Positions 52,505 to 61,401 of a stretch of DNA of 64,000 nt are shown piece after piece (positions within the stretch are counted from its first letter, which is position 1; every line of letters begins with the position of its first letter). The notes beneath the pieces were generated by a model that ran no database searches, was not told where the DNA came from, and saw only the letters and a list, made by a program, of their open reading frames with translations. This DNA comes from Stygiobacter sp043807765 (GTDB lineage Bacteria > Bacteroidota > Ignavibacteria > Ignavibacteriales > Melioribacteraceae): the NCBI GenBank assembly GCA_043807765.1, contig JAZDFQ010000062.1:1-64000 (forward strand), written 5' to 3'. The position numbers were made by a program, and so were the translations under genes.

Positions 52505-53767
52505 CTACTTCAGTAAAGTCACCTTCTTAATTTCAGGATATTTTCCGCTTACTATTTTACAAAAATAGACTCCGCTGGAAAGATTGTTTGCATTAAAGTC
52601 AATCTTATATTTTCCGGCTACTTTATACTCGTTTAATAAAGCAGCTACTTCTACCCCCAGCATATTATATATTTTCAATTCTACATTACCATCCTTAGGA
52701 ATTGAATATTCTATATTAGTACTCGCATTGAACGGGTTGGGATAATTCATAATGCTATATGAGTCGGGTATCATATATCCGTGAAAAGCAGGTTCGACAG
52801 AAGATGCTGTACCTCCAAACCTAGCCAGATAGCGTGCTCTACTGTTGGGGTAACTGATCAGACGATGGTCTGATATACCCACAACGTTAAAGTATATTTG
52901 ATAATGATAGTTGTGGTTTTTAAACCAATCAGCCATGGCATCAATAAACTTAGGGTCATCACCACCACCGCAAAAGTCCGTACCGGTTCCCCATAAGCCC
53001 CATTCACTAATTCCCATTTTTTTACCATGCGATGTTGCAAAGTTGTAATGATATTGTAATCCGCCGTAACCATTAACAATGGCATCCCATCTTTGCTGAA
53101 AAGAATAATCGCAATGTCCCCAGGAGAAGTCATATTGGTCTAAAGTAATATAATCCACATAATCATCACCGGGATAATAATTCTCCATCAGACCGGAAGG
53201 ATTAGAGCCACCATTAGCACAAAAATCAAATTCAAAATTACTCCCGGAGACGCTCCTCATGGCTGTTACAATATTTCGCCAATATGCTATCCAGTTATTC
53301 CATGATTCATGTGTAGTGCCGGCGCTCCATCGCAAATAATCTCCATTCATTTCCCAGCCAATCCGTACAATCGAATTCCCAAGATTATATCTAACCATGT
53401 TTTGGGCTAATTTAGCAAAATGGTTATTGTATGCCCCGGTTGCCCCGGTTGCAATAGTAGTATTTGGATCATCAGGTAACATACAGACTGAAAGCATAAA
53501 ACGTCGCTCAGCAGGTTTCTCAGCTATCCATTTACTCCATGGGGTCAACAACCAATTTGGTCCTTCAATATCATACCAATTGCTATGAGCTGTATAGAAC
53601 ATTCCTAATTGAACTTTACTATCAAGCCATTTCTCAAACTCCGAATAATCAACCTTACCACCGGAAATATCCTGACCATATACTCCGAGAATTGTTTGAG
53701 CAGAGATTTTAGAAACAAGTGACATCATGCCCATGAAACAGATAATTACAAGCAATTTGCTTTTCAT
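52505..53767 (-). CDS. secreted GH26-like glycoside hydrolase with T9SS sorting domain
   Basis: A 420-residue precursor with a signal peptide (about 1-23, cut near ISAQ). The catalytic (beta/alpha)8 barrel of GH26 type spans about 25-335: acid/base Glu139 in VRIGWEMNGDYLRWS and nucleophile Glu255 in KMGISEWGLWG, with DYITLDQYDFSW between. GH26 enzymes are mostly beta-mannanases, but lichenase and xylanase activities also occur. A C-terminal type IX secretion sorting domain starts at about 345 (IMNYPNPFNASTNIEY to NNLSSGVYFCKIVSGKYPEI). AAAGGAA lies before the ATG. Its nearest homologue in the window is the C-terminal half of the fusion protein at 57041. Substrate is inferred only from family. 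Confidence 0.85.
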   Translation of the reverse strand: MKSKLLVIICFMGMMSLVSKISAQTILGVYGQDISGGKVDYSEFEKWLDSKVQLGMFYTAHSNWYDIEGPNWLLTPWSKWIAEKPAERRFMLSVCMLPDDPNTTIATGATGAYNNHFAKLAQNMVRYNLGNSIVRIGWEMNGDYLRWSAGTTHESWNNWIAYWRNIVTAMRSVSGSNFEFDFCANGGSNPSGLMENYYPGDDYVDYITLDQYDFSWGHCDYSFQQRWDAIVNGYGGLQYHYNFATSHGKKMGISEWGLWGTGTDFCGGGDDPKFIDAMADWFKNHNYHYQIYFNVVGISDHRLISYPNSRARYLARFGGTASSVEPAFHGYMIPDSYSIMNYPNPFNASTNIEYSIPKDGNVELKIYNMLGVEVAALLNEYKVAGKYKIDFNANNLSSGVYFCKIVSGKYPEIKKVTLLK

Positions 53768-53930
53768 TTTTATTTCCTTTTAAAATCTTAAACCGTAGTT
53801 AAAAGATAGGAACCGTCCCGATTGCAAATATTATTAGTACTCTCCGAATATTTTTTTAATAACTGTTTATGATTATCAGCCTGCTTTATTCTGCGAAATA
53901 TTATTTCACATTGTTAACTGATATAGTAAA

Positions 53931-54062
53931 GAAATCTCTTGAATTCGACTATCCACCGTCAGAGGCGGTGGCATTACGCCGAATTCATGGCTAAGCCACC
54001 GAGATTTCATTACAGTCGTTTGGGCGTAGCCGTCAGTACATTACCACGTGCTGAGCATGTGG
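53931..54062 (+). ncRNA. candidate structured RNA in the GH26-nitrilase gap
   Basis: Four nested or successive pairings in 132 bp: GAAATCTC/GAGATTTC (53931-53938 with 54001-54008), TGAATTCG/CGAATTCA (53940-53947 with 53980-53987), CCACCG/CGGTGG (53953-53958 with 53966-53971), and CCACGTGC/GCATGTGG with one G-U pair (54044-54051 with 54055-54062). Helices 1-3 nest into one long arm. The look is that of a structured RNA such as the HEARO/omegaRNA class linked to IscB, but no iscB gene is present and the likeness is by eye only. The rest of 53768-54145 shows no gene. Confidence 0.35.
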
Positions 54063-54145
54063 GTTTTCGATTACAACTAAATCAACACACTCATTAATTT
54101 CCATACCTTTCAGAAAAACAGATTTTTGTTTTGATGATATACTTA

Positions 54146-55102
54146 TTATTCACCTTCCGTATACTTTGAAATAACCGGCTGCATGGGAGATTCATTTACA
54201 ATTAATTTAAATATATCAGGGCGGCTGTAATGCCCGGCAGCATCGAGGTCGAATCTGGCACGACCTATATCGTTCATGTCGATATCCGCCGTAAGAATAG
54301 TTTCACCTTCAAAATAAGGTCCAGCTAATATCTGTCCCATCGGATTTATTATTGCACTACCGCCGCGCATCAAAATCGATTCAGGCGAATCACCCAGATT
54401 GATTCGCATAGTTTCCGGAAAATCTTTCTTACGCGCAAATTGGCAAGCAGTTAGTACAAAACAACGACCTTCAATGGCAATATGTTGCATTGTGTGTATC
54501 CAAGTATCCCTATCGTCAGCCGTTGGGGCGCAATAAAGTGTAACATCTTTCGAATACATAGCCATTCTTAACATTGGCATATAATTCTCCCAGCAAATAA
54601 CAGAGCCAATTCGTCCGTAAGGACTATCCACAACAGTTAATGTAGAGCCATCGCCAAAGCCCCAAACAATGCGTTCCATTGCAGTAGGCATAACTTTACG
54701 GTGCGTTCCCAAAAGCGACCCATCAGGTCCAAAAAAAAGTATTGTGCAATAACAGGTGCAGTGTTCTCGTTCTATAACCCCAATTACAACATAGCATCTA
54801 TTTTTAGCAGATGCTTTTCCCAGTCGGACGGTTTGACTGCTTGGGACCTCAATTGCTGCATCGAGGTACAGTCGGAACTCTTCCCTACCTTTTGGATCCC
54901 GTGTTCCAACGGACATGCCATAATTAATGCCCTTTGGATAGCCACCAATAAAAGCTTCAGGGAAAACGATTACTTTTGCACCAGTAGCAGCAGCTTCTTT
55001 TATAAGTGTTACAGCTTTATCAATACATGCTTCACTGTTGAACTGAATGGCTCCTGCCTGAACGACAGCAACTCTTAAACTTGTCTCTTTATGGAATGAC
55101 AA
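54146..55102 (-). CDS. nitrilase-superfamily hydrolase
   Basis: A 318-residue carbon-nitrogen hydrolase. The catalytic triad is visible: Glu49 (IVFPEAFIGGYPKG), Lys136 (GTHRKVMPTAMERIVWG) and Cys170 (GSVICWENYMPMLRM). The CWENYMP motif and the length fit the true nitrilase branch (nitrile to carboxylic acid plus ammonia) better than amidase or carbamoylase branches. The start is TTG at 55102, with GGAG 7 nt upstream. A 12-bp palindrome (TTAACCGGTTAA) lies about 57 bp upstream, overlapping the symporter stop codon. It is downstream of an ActP-like symporter in the same orientation; whether they share a transcript is unclear. Confidence 0.92.
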   Translation of the reverse strand: MSFHKETSLRVAVVQAGAIQFNSEACIDKAVTLIKEAAATGAKVIVFPEAFIGGYPKGINYGMSVGTRDPKGREEFRLYLDAAIEVPSSQTVRLGKASAKNRCYVVIGVIEREHCTCYCTILFFGPDGSLLGTHRKVMPTAMERIVWGFGDGSTLTVVDSPYGRIGSVICWENYMPMLRMAMYSKDVTLYCAPTADDRDTWIHTMQHIAIEGRCFVLTACQFARKKDFPETMRINLGDSPESILMRGGSAIINPMGQILAGPYFEGETILTADIDMNDIGRARFDLDAAGHYSRPDIFKLIVNESPMQPVISKYTEGE

Positions 55103-55158
55103 AATGGAACTCCTTTTTATTTTTTATCATAGTTTCTTTCTTACGATATTCAATTGCG

Positions 55159-55170
55159 TTAACCGGTTAA
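55159..55170. promoter_or_regulatory. LacI-type palindrome, candidate operator
   Basis: TTAACCGGTTAA, a perfect 12-bp palindrome of the kind bound by LacI-family regulators. It overlaps the symporter stop codon (TAA at 55167-55169) and lies 57 bp upstream of the nitrilase start. A close relative (TTAACCGGTTGT) precedes the fusion gene at 58859. No LacI-family gene is in the window. One similar site (TAACCGGTTG) also occurs by chance inside the MFS gene at 9102. Confidence 0.4.
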
Positions 55171-56696
55171 TAGGCACCAATTCCTAAATGTGTCCGGTTT
55201 TTTTCCCGATCATATTTTTGAGCAGCATCAGGTTCAGGCTTTGTAATAGAGCCAATATAAGCTGCTAAAAAAGAAGCAGGTAGTGAGATTATCGCCGGAT
55301 TTTTTAACGGAAATATTGCATGACCAAAACCGAATATTTCTACCCAGACGGTGGGGCTTAGAATTATCAAAACTAAAGACAAAATAATTCCTGTTAAAAT
55401 GCTATAGACAGCACCTCTAGTCGAAAACCTCCGCCAGACAATCGATAACAACAAAGAGGGAAAATTAGCACTGGCTGCAACCGCAAAAGTAATCCCAACC
55501 ATAAAAGCAACATTCTGGTTTTTAAACAATAACCCAAGTAAAATGGCAAGAATACCCAAAGTTAAAGTTGCTATTCTAGCTACCTTTACTTCGTTTTTAT
55601 CACTCGAATTACCTTTTTTTATTACATTAGCATAAAGATCGTGTGATATGGTTGAAGCTCCAGAAAGGGTAAGCCCTGCGACAACGGCAAGTATTGCAGC
55701 AAAGGCAACAGCTGCTATAAATCCCATAAAAGCATGACCACCAGTTGCGTCAGATAGGAATAATGCTGCCATATTACCGCCTTTGTCTTCACCAGCACTT
55801 ATAACTTCGTGCCCTACAATACACATTGCCCCATACCCGATAAATATCGTAAGTATTAGAAAATATCCTATGAAACCTGTTGCCACGAATGCGGACTTTC
55901 TTGCAGCTTTGGCATTTGGAACTGTATAAAACCGCATTAATATATGAGGTAAGCCTGATGGACCAATTATCATCGCAATACTTAGCGAGATAGCTTCCCA
56001 CGGATTGGAAATATAACTTCCTGGAGAGACGACGCTGATATCATATCTGTTCACCGCAGCCTGAATCATTGTTACAGGATTAAAACCAAAATGAGATAGG
56101 GCAAGCAGTACAATAATTGTAGCGCCGCTCAATAACAACACTGCTTTTATTATCTGTACCCAGGTAGTGGCCAACATCCCGCCAAAAAGAACATAGGAAG
56201 TCATTACTGTTCCTACAACTATAACTGAATAAGAATACGGTATACCAAATAATTTATTTATTAATGTTCCACCACCTACCATTTGTACAATAAGATAAAA
56301 TGAGATAGTTACTAACGAACCAGTAGCGGAAGTAATTAAGACGGGTTTTTGTTTGAGCCTGTAAGCCACAACATCTGAGAATGTATACTTTCCCAGATTA
56401 CGCAATGGTTCAGCAATTAGAAACAACAGCACAGGCCATCCTACAAGAGATCCGATTGCATAGATAATACCATCGAACCCCTGAAGGGCTATCATACCTG
56501 TAATTCCAAGGAAACCAGCAGCACTAATATAATCCCCCGCCATAGCTAATCCGTTCTGAAAGCCAGTTATTCTTCTATCCGCAGTAAAAAACGCTGATGT
56601 TGATTTGCTTTTTTTTGCCGCACGATAGGTAATGTACAGCGTTATAAATATGAATAGGAAAAACATTGCTATTGATAGGTAATTAATGTTTGTCAT
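55167..56696 (-). CDS. sodium:solute symporter, ActP-like (acetate/carboxylate)
   Basis: A 509-residue SSS-family permease with about 13 helices. ActP hallmarks: FTADRRITGFQNGLAMAGDY (end of TM1-TM2), ISAAGFLGITGMIALQGFDG, PSGLPHILMRFYTVPNAKAA, GLTLSGASTISHDLYANVIK. It is followed upstream on the same strand by a DUF485 protein (29-bp gap), the usual yjcH-actP arrangement, so acetate or another short carboxylate is a reasonable substrate. The stop codon is embedded in a palindrome that also precedes the nitrilase gene. Confidence 0.9.
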   Translation of the reverse strand: MTNINYLSIAMFFLFIFITLYITYRAAKKSKSTSAFFTADRRITGFQNGLAMAGDYISAAGFLGITGMIALQGFDGIIYAIGSLVGWPVLLFLIAEPLRNLGKYTFSDVVAYRLKQKPVLITSATGSLVTISFYLIVQMVGGGTLINKLFGIPYSYSVIVVGTVMTSYVLFGGMLATTWVQIIKAVLLLSGATIIVLLALSHFGFNPVTMIQAAVNRYDISVVSPGSYISNPWEAISLSIAMIIGPSGLPHILMRFYTVPNAKAARKSAFVATGFIGYFLILTIFIGYGAMCIVGHEVISAGEDKGGNMAALFLSDATGGHAFMGFIAAVAFAAILAVVAGLTLSGASTISHDLYANVIKKGNSSDKNEVKVARIATLTLGILAILLGLLFKNQNVAFMVGITFAVAASANFPSLLLSIVWRRFSTRGAVYSILTGIILSLVLIILSPTVWVEIFGFGHAIFPLKNPAIISLPASFLAAYIGSITKPEPDAAQKYDREKNRTHLGIGAY

Positions 56697-56725
56697 AGTT
56701 GTCTATATAAGGGTTTAGTTTAGCG

Positions 56726-57010
56726 CTACTTTATTTTCTTTCTGATTTGTTCTACTTCTATGTCATATTTCTTATTTGCCCAAATAACATAAATTCCGGT
56801 AAGCAGCCAGGTAGCTATTAATATACTGATCGCAATAGGTAAACCCACGGTTACGTTGTTATATATTAAACTAGTAAGTGCAGTTCGGTAAAATGCTACT
56901 AAGAAGATGAACCCAAAATAAATAACAAATAGGATTAACATTAACAGTAATGAAATGATCCATTTCTGTTTAATCAGTTTATTTAGTTCGGGTAATTCAT
57001 TTGTGTTCAT
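56726..57010 (-). CDS. DUF485 membrane protein (YjcH-like)
   Basis: A 94-residue inner-membrane protein with two transmembrane helices (WIISLLLMLILFVIYFGFIF and VGLPIAISILIATWLLTGIY) and the family's C-terminal YVIWANKKYDIE. DUF485 proteins are nearly always encoded next to ActP-type symporters, as here (29 bp upstream of it). Presumed accessory subunit; no enzymatic motif. The ATG has no strong Shine-Dalgarno. Confidence 0.9.
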   Translation of the reverse strand: MNTNELPELNKLIKQKWIISLLLMLILFVIYFGFIFLVAFYRTALTSLIYNNVTVGLPIAISILIATWLLTGIYVIWANKKYDIEVEQIRKKIK

Positions 57011-57040
57011 AATTATAAAAATTTATTAGTGAGTGTCTAA

Positions 57041-58831
57041 TTAATCTGATTTATATTTTATTGCGTTATTATAAGCTTCTCTTGCCATCGGGTTAGTATC
57101 AATCTGGAAATCGGGCGTATATCCTCCGACATCGAACCATATGACTGCTTTAACACGGTTATATTTACCTGAAAATCGAATAACATTAAAAGCATCGGTA
57201 ATCCACTGCGCTTTATCGCCTCCGGGTTCACCGCAACCCCATTCGGAAATGATTACAGGTTTATTTAGAGAATCAAGCGCTGAGTATGCCAGGCAGGCAG
57301 ATTCATCGAATGATTTCCAACTACTCCATGTTTGTGCAGTACCCCAGTTGTAAACATCAAATCCTACGAAATCCACATAGTCCGATCCGGGATAAGCGCT
57401 TAAAAAAGTATTTGTTCCACTATTCGAATAGTTAATATTCCATTCAAATTTTACATTGTTTGCTCCGATCTTTCTGAAAATATTAACTATACGTCTGAAT
57501 GCAGCAATGTAACTATCATTTGTATTTCCATTTATTCCAACGCACCATGTGTACCAATCGCCATTCCATTCGTGCATCAGCCGTATCCAAATTTCGTTAT
57601 TCCATTCTTTAATATCGCTTGCAAGTTTTGTGAAATACGCGTCCCATTTTCCGCTGTTAATTTCATCGTTAGTAATTCCTTTTGGCTGTAAGGAAACTTC
57701 ACAGATAGTGCCATTTTCGGTACAAGCATCTAAGAACAATGTTCTCCATGAAAAAAAAGTTATGGAATCAGCAACGTCTACCCAATTGGCACGTACATCA
57801 ATATGCCGACCACTGTTGGCTGCCAACTCAGTTTCAAAACTCGTCGTTATTGCTTGCCCTACTAATGGATTGTTCGAATTATTGTTTTTTGTTTCGAAGG
57901 ACAGAAAATAACGATCTGCCGCATCTTTATTCCATGTAATGGTTGCGGTTCCATATGAAAAATCAGTATTTAGAAAAGAGGTATAAGAAACCGGCTTGGT
58001 ATGAGCTGTGCCCGCTCCGATCTCTCCAATCAGAGTTTTCATATCATTGATTAATTGAGTTGTAAGCTCTCCACTTTTTTTCTTCTGGTAGTAATGACCG
58101 CCATAAATAATAAGTTGTTCAGGATTCACACAATTAGCCGGATTCTGGATATACTTAATCAATTTATCAATACTCTTTGTGTAATCTATAAAACCATTAT
58201 AATTAAAAATCCAGACGCCACTCCCGGATCCAATTGCATCTCCTGTAAAAACCATATTTTTGTTTTTAAGAAAATAAATTGTTGAATGCTCTGTATGACC
58301 AGGCAACTCAAATGAATTGATAACAAAGTCTCCGTCAAGATCTATAGAATCATTCTCATGAAAATATCTTGTTCGGTCATTTGGGAAAACATCAACGTTT
58401 TCAAATTCAGCCAAGGGAATCCAGAAATTTGTATTGGAATCATTCACGAAAGCCGGAAGCATACCGAGGTGGTCGTAGTGATTATGAGTAATTGCAATAT
58501 ACAATTTTCGTTTACCTATTCGCTCGTATACAATCGTACGTAATGAACTTACTGCCGAAGTATCCCACCCCACTGAAGTGGAGAGATCTATTAGCAAAGC
58601 TTGTTTTTCACCAACAACTAAATACATATCCGAACAGCCGTTAAAACCAACTTCTTTACCATTTTCATTGTAATGGATACCAGCGGGATTCTTGTCATTT
58701 GCATCCTCAATGCGGTAAACTCCGTTTGAAATGGTAAAAACAGTGTAAGGACCTAGGTGTTTTGATTGAGAACAAATAGATGTGGTATATAAAAAAGTAC
58801 TCATAAGAGTATAAAACATAAGATTTTTCAT
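57041..58831 (-). CDS. fusion of MBL-fold metallohydrolase and GH26 glycoside hydrolase
   Basis: About 596 residues from the ATG at 58831 (the frame extends 6 codons to a TTG). Signal peptide KNLMFYTLMSTFLYTTSIC. Residues about 25-275 are an MBL-fold domain with a full set of ligands: His116, His118, Asp120, His121 (THNHYDHLG), His179 (LPGHTEHST), Asp198 (FTGDAIGSG), His246 (YGGHYYQKK). A linker (about 280-330) leads to a GH26 barrel (about 330-590) with acid/base Glu421 (RLMHEWNGDWYTW) and nucleophile Glu530 (IISEWGCGEP). Both active sites look intact. No sorting tail is present. An MBL-GH26 fusion is not an architecture I know. It may couple removal of an ester, lactone or sulfate group with backbone cleavage. 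Preceded by a LacI-like palindrome. Confidence 0.9.
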   Translation of the reverse strand: MKNLMFYTLMSTFLYTTSICSQSKHLGPYTVFTISNGVYRIEDANDKNPAGIHYNENGKEVGFNGCSDMYLVVGEKQALLIDLSTSVGWDTSAVSSLRTIVYERIGKRKLYIAITHNHYDHLGMLPAFVNDSNTNFWIPLAEFENVDVFPNDRTRYFHENDSIDLDGDFVINSFELPGHTEHSTIYFLKNKNMVFTGDAIGSGSGVWIFNYNGFIDYTKSIDKLIKYIQNPANCVNPEQLIIYGGHYYQKKKSGELTTQLINDMKTLIGEIGAGTAHTKPVSYTSFLNTDFSYGTATITWNKDAADRYFLSFETKNNNSNNPLVGQAITTSFETELAANSGRHIDVRANWVDVADSITFFSWRTLFLDACTENGTICEVSLQPKGITNDEINSGKWDAYFTKLASDIKEWNNEIWIRLMHEWNGDWYTWCVGINGNTNDSYIAAFRRIVNIFRKIGANNVKFEWNINYSNSGTNTFLSAYPGSDYVDFVGFDVYNWGTAQTWSSWKSFDESACLAYSALDSLNKPVIISEWGCGEPGGDKAQWITDAFNVIRFSGKYNRVKAVIWFDVGGYTPDFQIDTNPMAREAYNNAIKYKSD

Positions 58832-58858
58832 ATTTTTTTTTGATAACAATGAACTGCA

Positions 58859-58870
58859 TTAACCGGTTGT
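58859..58870. promoter_or_regulatory. LacI-type palindrome, candidate operator of the fusion gene
   Basis: TTAACCGGTTGT, core AACCGGTT palindromic, located 28 bp upstream of the fusion-gene ATG. Shares 10 of 12 positions with the site at 55159-55170. Suggestive of a shared regulator for the locus. Confidence 0.4.
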
Positions 58871-59640
58871 GTGAACTAGATTATGAAAATTGGCAAAAGG
58901 AAGTCAAAAAAATTAATTCCCAGTGCGGGTTACATAAATAAAATACACAGTTATTAATTCAACATGTTTTAGTCTATATCAAACTCTCCAATACCATATT
59001 CATTTCTTAAGAACATTCCACAATTACTTTCTCATGTAATGTAATTCTCGCAAAATTGTTCGTTTAACAGAACGGAAATAAGAACATCACAAACCAGTAG
59101 AAGTCCGGTCTGTTTTTGAGCTTAGAAACAATAAATCTGATCTTAAACTTATTATAGGCTTGCCGAGCTCTAACGTTCTCTAGTCAACGTCTCACAAGGC
59201 AAGCCTATGCCTTTAGGAGGGGGCTTACTTGCAAGTATCTTACTCTGGACTATATCTGATCATACTTACCTATATGGTAGTTCTTTTTCTTAACTTATTT
59301 TCTGCTGACTAGTTTTCCATCGGTAACTATGTCAGCAAGCATCTATTACCGAAAGCTATTTGCAAATAAGCGAAGCGCAATTTATTAGTTGCGAAGAGAC
59401 TCACAAAAAGGCAAACTACTCAGAATAAGCAATGTTATCTTGTTCCATAAATTTTCCAAAGAACTAATAAAACAAAAAGAGGGGTTGAATCATACTGCCG
59501 TGCTTAAAAAAATTATAAACTTACTTGCTTAGAATTTGGAACCTTACTTTTTTGAATAACGGTGGTCAAGCGGTATCATAAAACATTACCAATTGACCAC
59601 TGATTTTGTATTACAAATTTCGCTTAAGTGCCATCTGATA
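58871..59640. other. 770-bp gap without genes; one strong inverted repeat
   Basis: ATAGGCTTGCC (59154-59164) and GGCAAGCCTAT (59198-59208) form a perfect 11-bp inverted repeat around a 33-nt loop, followed by a G run at 59216-59223. The remainder is AT-rich with no ORF above 60 codons carrying a ribosome site. It could hold a structured leader, a remnant of an insertion sequence, or promoters of the flanking genes. No tRNA-like cloverleaf was found. Confidence 0.5.
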
Positions 59641-61401
59641 CTACTTAATCAACAGCATTTTTTTAGTTGAAGAAAAGCTTCCAGCTTTTAAGGTGTAGAA
59701 ATAAATACCACTGGATAATTGAGAATTACGAATTGAGAATTGAGAATTATACACTCCAGGTTGTTGGAATTCATTAATCAGCGTTGCAACTTCTCTTCCA
59801 AGTACATCAAAAACTTTTAGGCTTACGTTGCTTGCTGCTTGTACCTTATAGCTAATTGTTGTTTCCGGATTAAACGGATTAGGATAGTTCTGTGCTAATT
59901 CAAATTCGTATGGAATACCCGGCTGCGCTTCAACACCTACTAGTGAGCCAGCCTCAAGGCTTGCCTTTAAGCCGCTTTCTTCAAGTTGACTATTCCATTT
60001 TGCTTTTATACTTGGGAACCAGTTTAAATCACCAACCGGCTGTTTGCCTGTACTAGCCGTAATTAATTGAGGGTTGGTATAGGAAAAACTCAGCGTAGAT
60101 GGCCAGTCACCTTCAAAAAAATTAGTACTTTTATGGTCTACTGCAGCTGGAATACCCACCATTTTTTGTGACAACGAACTCTCTTTCAAGCAATTTACCC
60201 AAGCGTCCGTATTCATATCATAGGCAAAATTGGGAAGTACACCTTCAATCCAGTTATGATCCTGAAAGAAAGGATAGTGAACATTATCATCAAACATAGC
60301 TTTATCGCGTTTATTCATCTTAATTGCTTGAGACTCCCAGTTAACAGTTGTGGTAGAAGCGTGCATTTCGGAAACCATAGTATTATACTTAAGATCAACA
60401 TATAGTGCATTATTGATAACTAGAATTTTTCTATCCTTTTCAGCTGGTACATGCCCAGCATACTCTGTAAATAGATTTGTATCAACTTGTAATGTATCCA
60501 AATTTACAATTCCGAGAGCAACATCATCTTGATTTCCTTCAGATGAAAAAAATGTATTGTCTCCGGCTGTTCCAGCTGATGGTGCATTCTTGAAAAACGG
60601 TTGCGTTTGTGAATTAACAAACAAGTTGTTACTAAATATCGCCTTGAAATACTGACTACCGGTAAACAATATGTTCGAGTAGTTTACAAAAGTATTATGA
60701 TTGAAATATGCGTATGAAATTGGGCCGCGGCGTGGTCTTAAGCAATGCCCGATGCTGTGAATAAATGTACAATTTTCAACAACAAGTTTGTCAACATTTC
60801 CGTAAGTAACATCGAATAGACTGTTTCCTCGTTCAACTTCAACATTTAATCCATTGTATATCATGCAATTTCGCATATAAAACTCCAAGTATAGTCCATT
60901 GCATTGAAAATCTGTCCACAATCCCCATTCAAATGTACAATTATCAAGAGTCAATTTAATGTGGTCACCAGATAGGTTAAAAAATCGCCAGTTAACTCTG
61001 TTATCAGCATAGGCACATTTAAGAGCCGCATTTTTTAAAGTGAAATTTGCTCTGATCTGCAAATTATCCAAATAGGCGCCGTTTAAGCCCAAAACCGCCG
61101 GAGGAGCGTTTTTCCCGACTTCACCAACAATAACTAGTTCTCTTAAAGGAAGTACGTAATTATTACTAGCAAGGTATGCCTCTCCGCGTTTTAGCATATA
61201 AACTCTACCAGCCGGTCTACTAACCGTATCTGCTAGTATAGCTTCCCATAGTGTGTTGTCTTCAAGATTATCATTAAATGATTTTATAACAGCAGTATCG
61301 CCTTTCATTTTGTAAACGTAGTACGAAAAATCGTGAACTTGAGCAAAGGCGCTACTTAGTGCACAAAGTACTAATGAAACAGTAATGAATATTTTTTTCA
61401 T
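59641..61401 (-). CDS. secreted right-handed beta-helix protein with T9SS sorting domain
   Basis: A 586-residue precursor with a signal peptide (KKIFITVSLVLCALSSAFA, cut near AQ). The middle (about 100-330) is a parallel beta-helix by rhythm: LTLDNCTFEWG, FYMRNCMIYNGLNVEV, LVVENCTFIHSIGH, FNHNTFVNYSNI, FSNNLFVNS, as in pectate-lyase-like and chondroitinase-like enzymes; no catalytic residues can be assigned. The C-terminal type IX sorting domain (about 500-586, YEFELAQNYPNPFNPETTIS to KAGSFSSTKKMLLIK) contains YNSQFSIRNSQLSS, encoded by a simple repeat. AAGGAG precedes the ATG. Probably a surface polysaccharide-degrading enzyme, cotranscribed with the TonB receptor upstream. Confidence 0.8.
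   Translation of the reverse strand: MKKIFITVSLVLCALSSAFAQVHDFSYYVYKMKGDTAVIKSFNDNLEDNTLWEAILADTVSRPAGRVYMLKRGEAYLASNNYVLPLRELVIVGEVGKNAPPAVLGLNGAYLDNLQIRANFTLKNAALKCAYADNRVNWRFFNLSGDHIKLTLDNCTFEWGLWTDFQCNGLYLEFYMRNCMIYNGLNVEVERGNSLFDVTYGNVDKLVVENCTFIHSIGHCLRPRRGPISYAYFNHNTFVNYSNILFTGSQYFKAIFSNNLFVNSQTQPFFKNAPSAGTAGDNTFFSSEGNQDDVALGIVNLDTLQVDTNLFTEYAGHVPAEKDRKILVINNALYVDLKYNTMVSEMHASTTTVNWESQAIKMNKRDKAMFDDNVHYPFFQDHNWIEGVLPNFAYDMNTDAWVNCLKESSLSQKMVGIPAAVDHKSTNFFEGDWPSTLSFSYTNPQLITASTGKQPVGDLNWFPSIKAKWNSQLEESGLKASLEAGSLVGVEAQPGIPYEFELAQNYPNPFNPETTISYKVQAASNVSLKVFDVLGREVATLINEFQQPGVYNSQFSIRNSQLSSGIYFYTLKAGSFSSTKKMLLIK
59716..59752 (-). repeat. AATTCTC-type simple repeat within the sorting-domain coding sequence
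   Basis: On the minus strand the sequence reads AATTCTC-AATTCTC-AATTCGT-AATTCTC-AATT, a 7-nt tandem repeat of a type common between genes in this group. In this frame it encodes NSQFSIRNSQL within the T9SS tail, so a repeat has been incorporated in-frame in the protein. Confidence 0.7.

Noticed and set aside
58871..59640. Possible tRNA or small RNA gene in the gap
   Set aside because: No cloverleaf or T-loop consensus could be built; only the long inverted repeat at 59154-59208 stands out.
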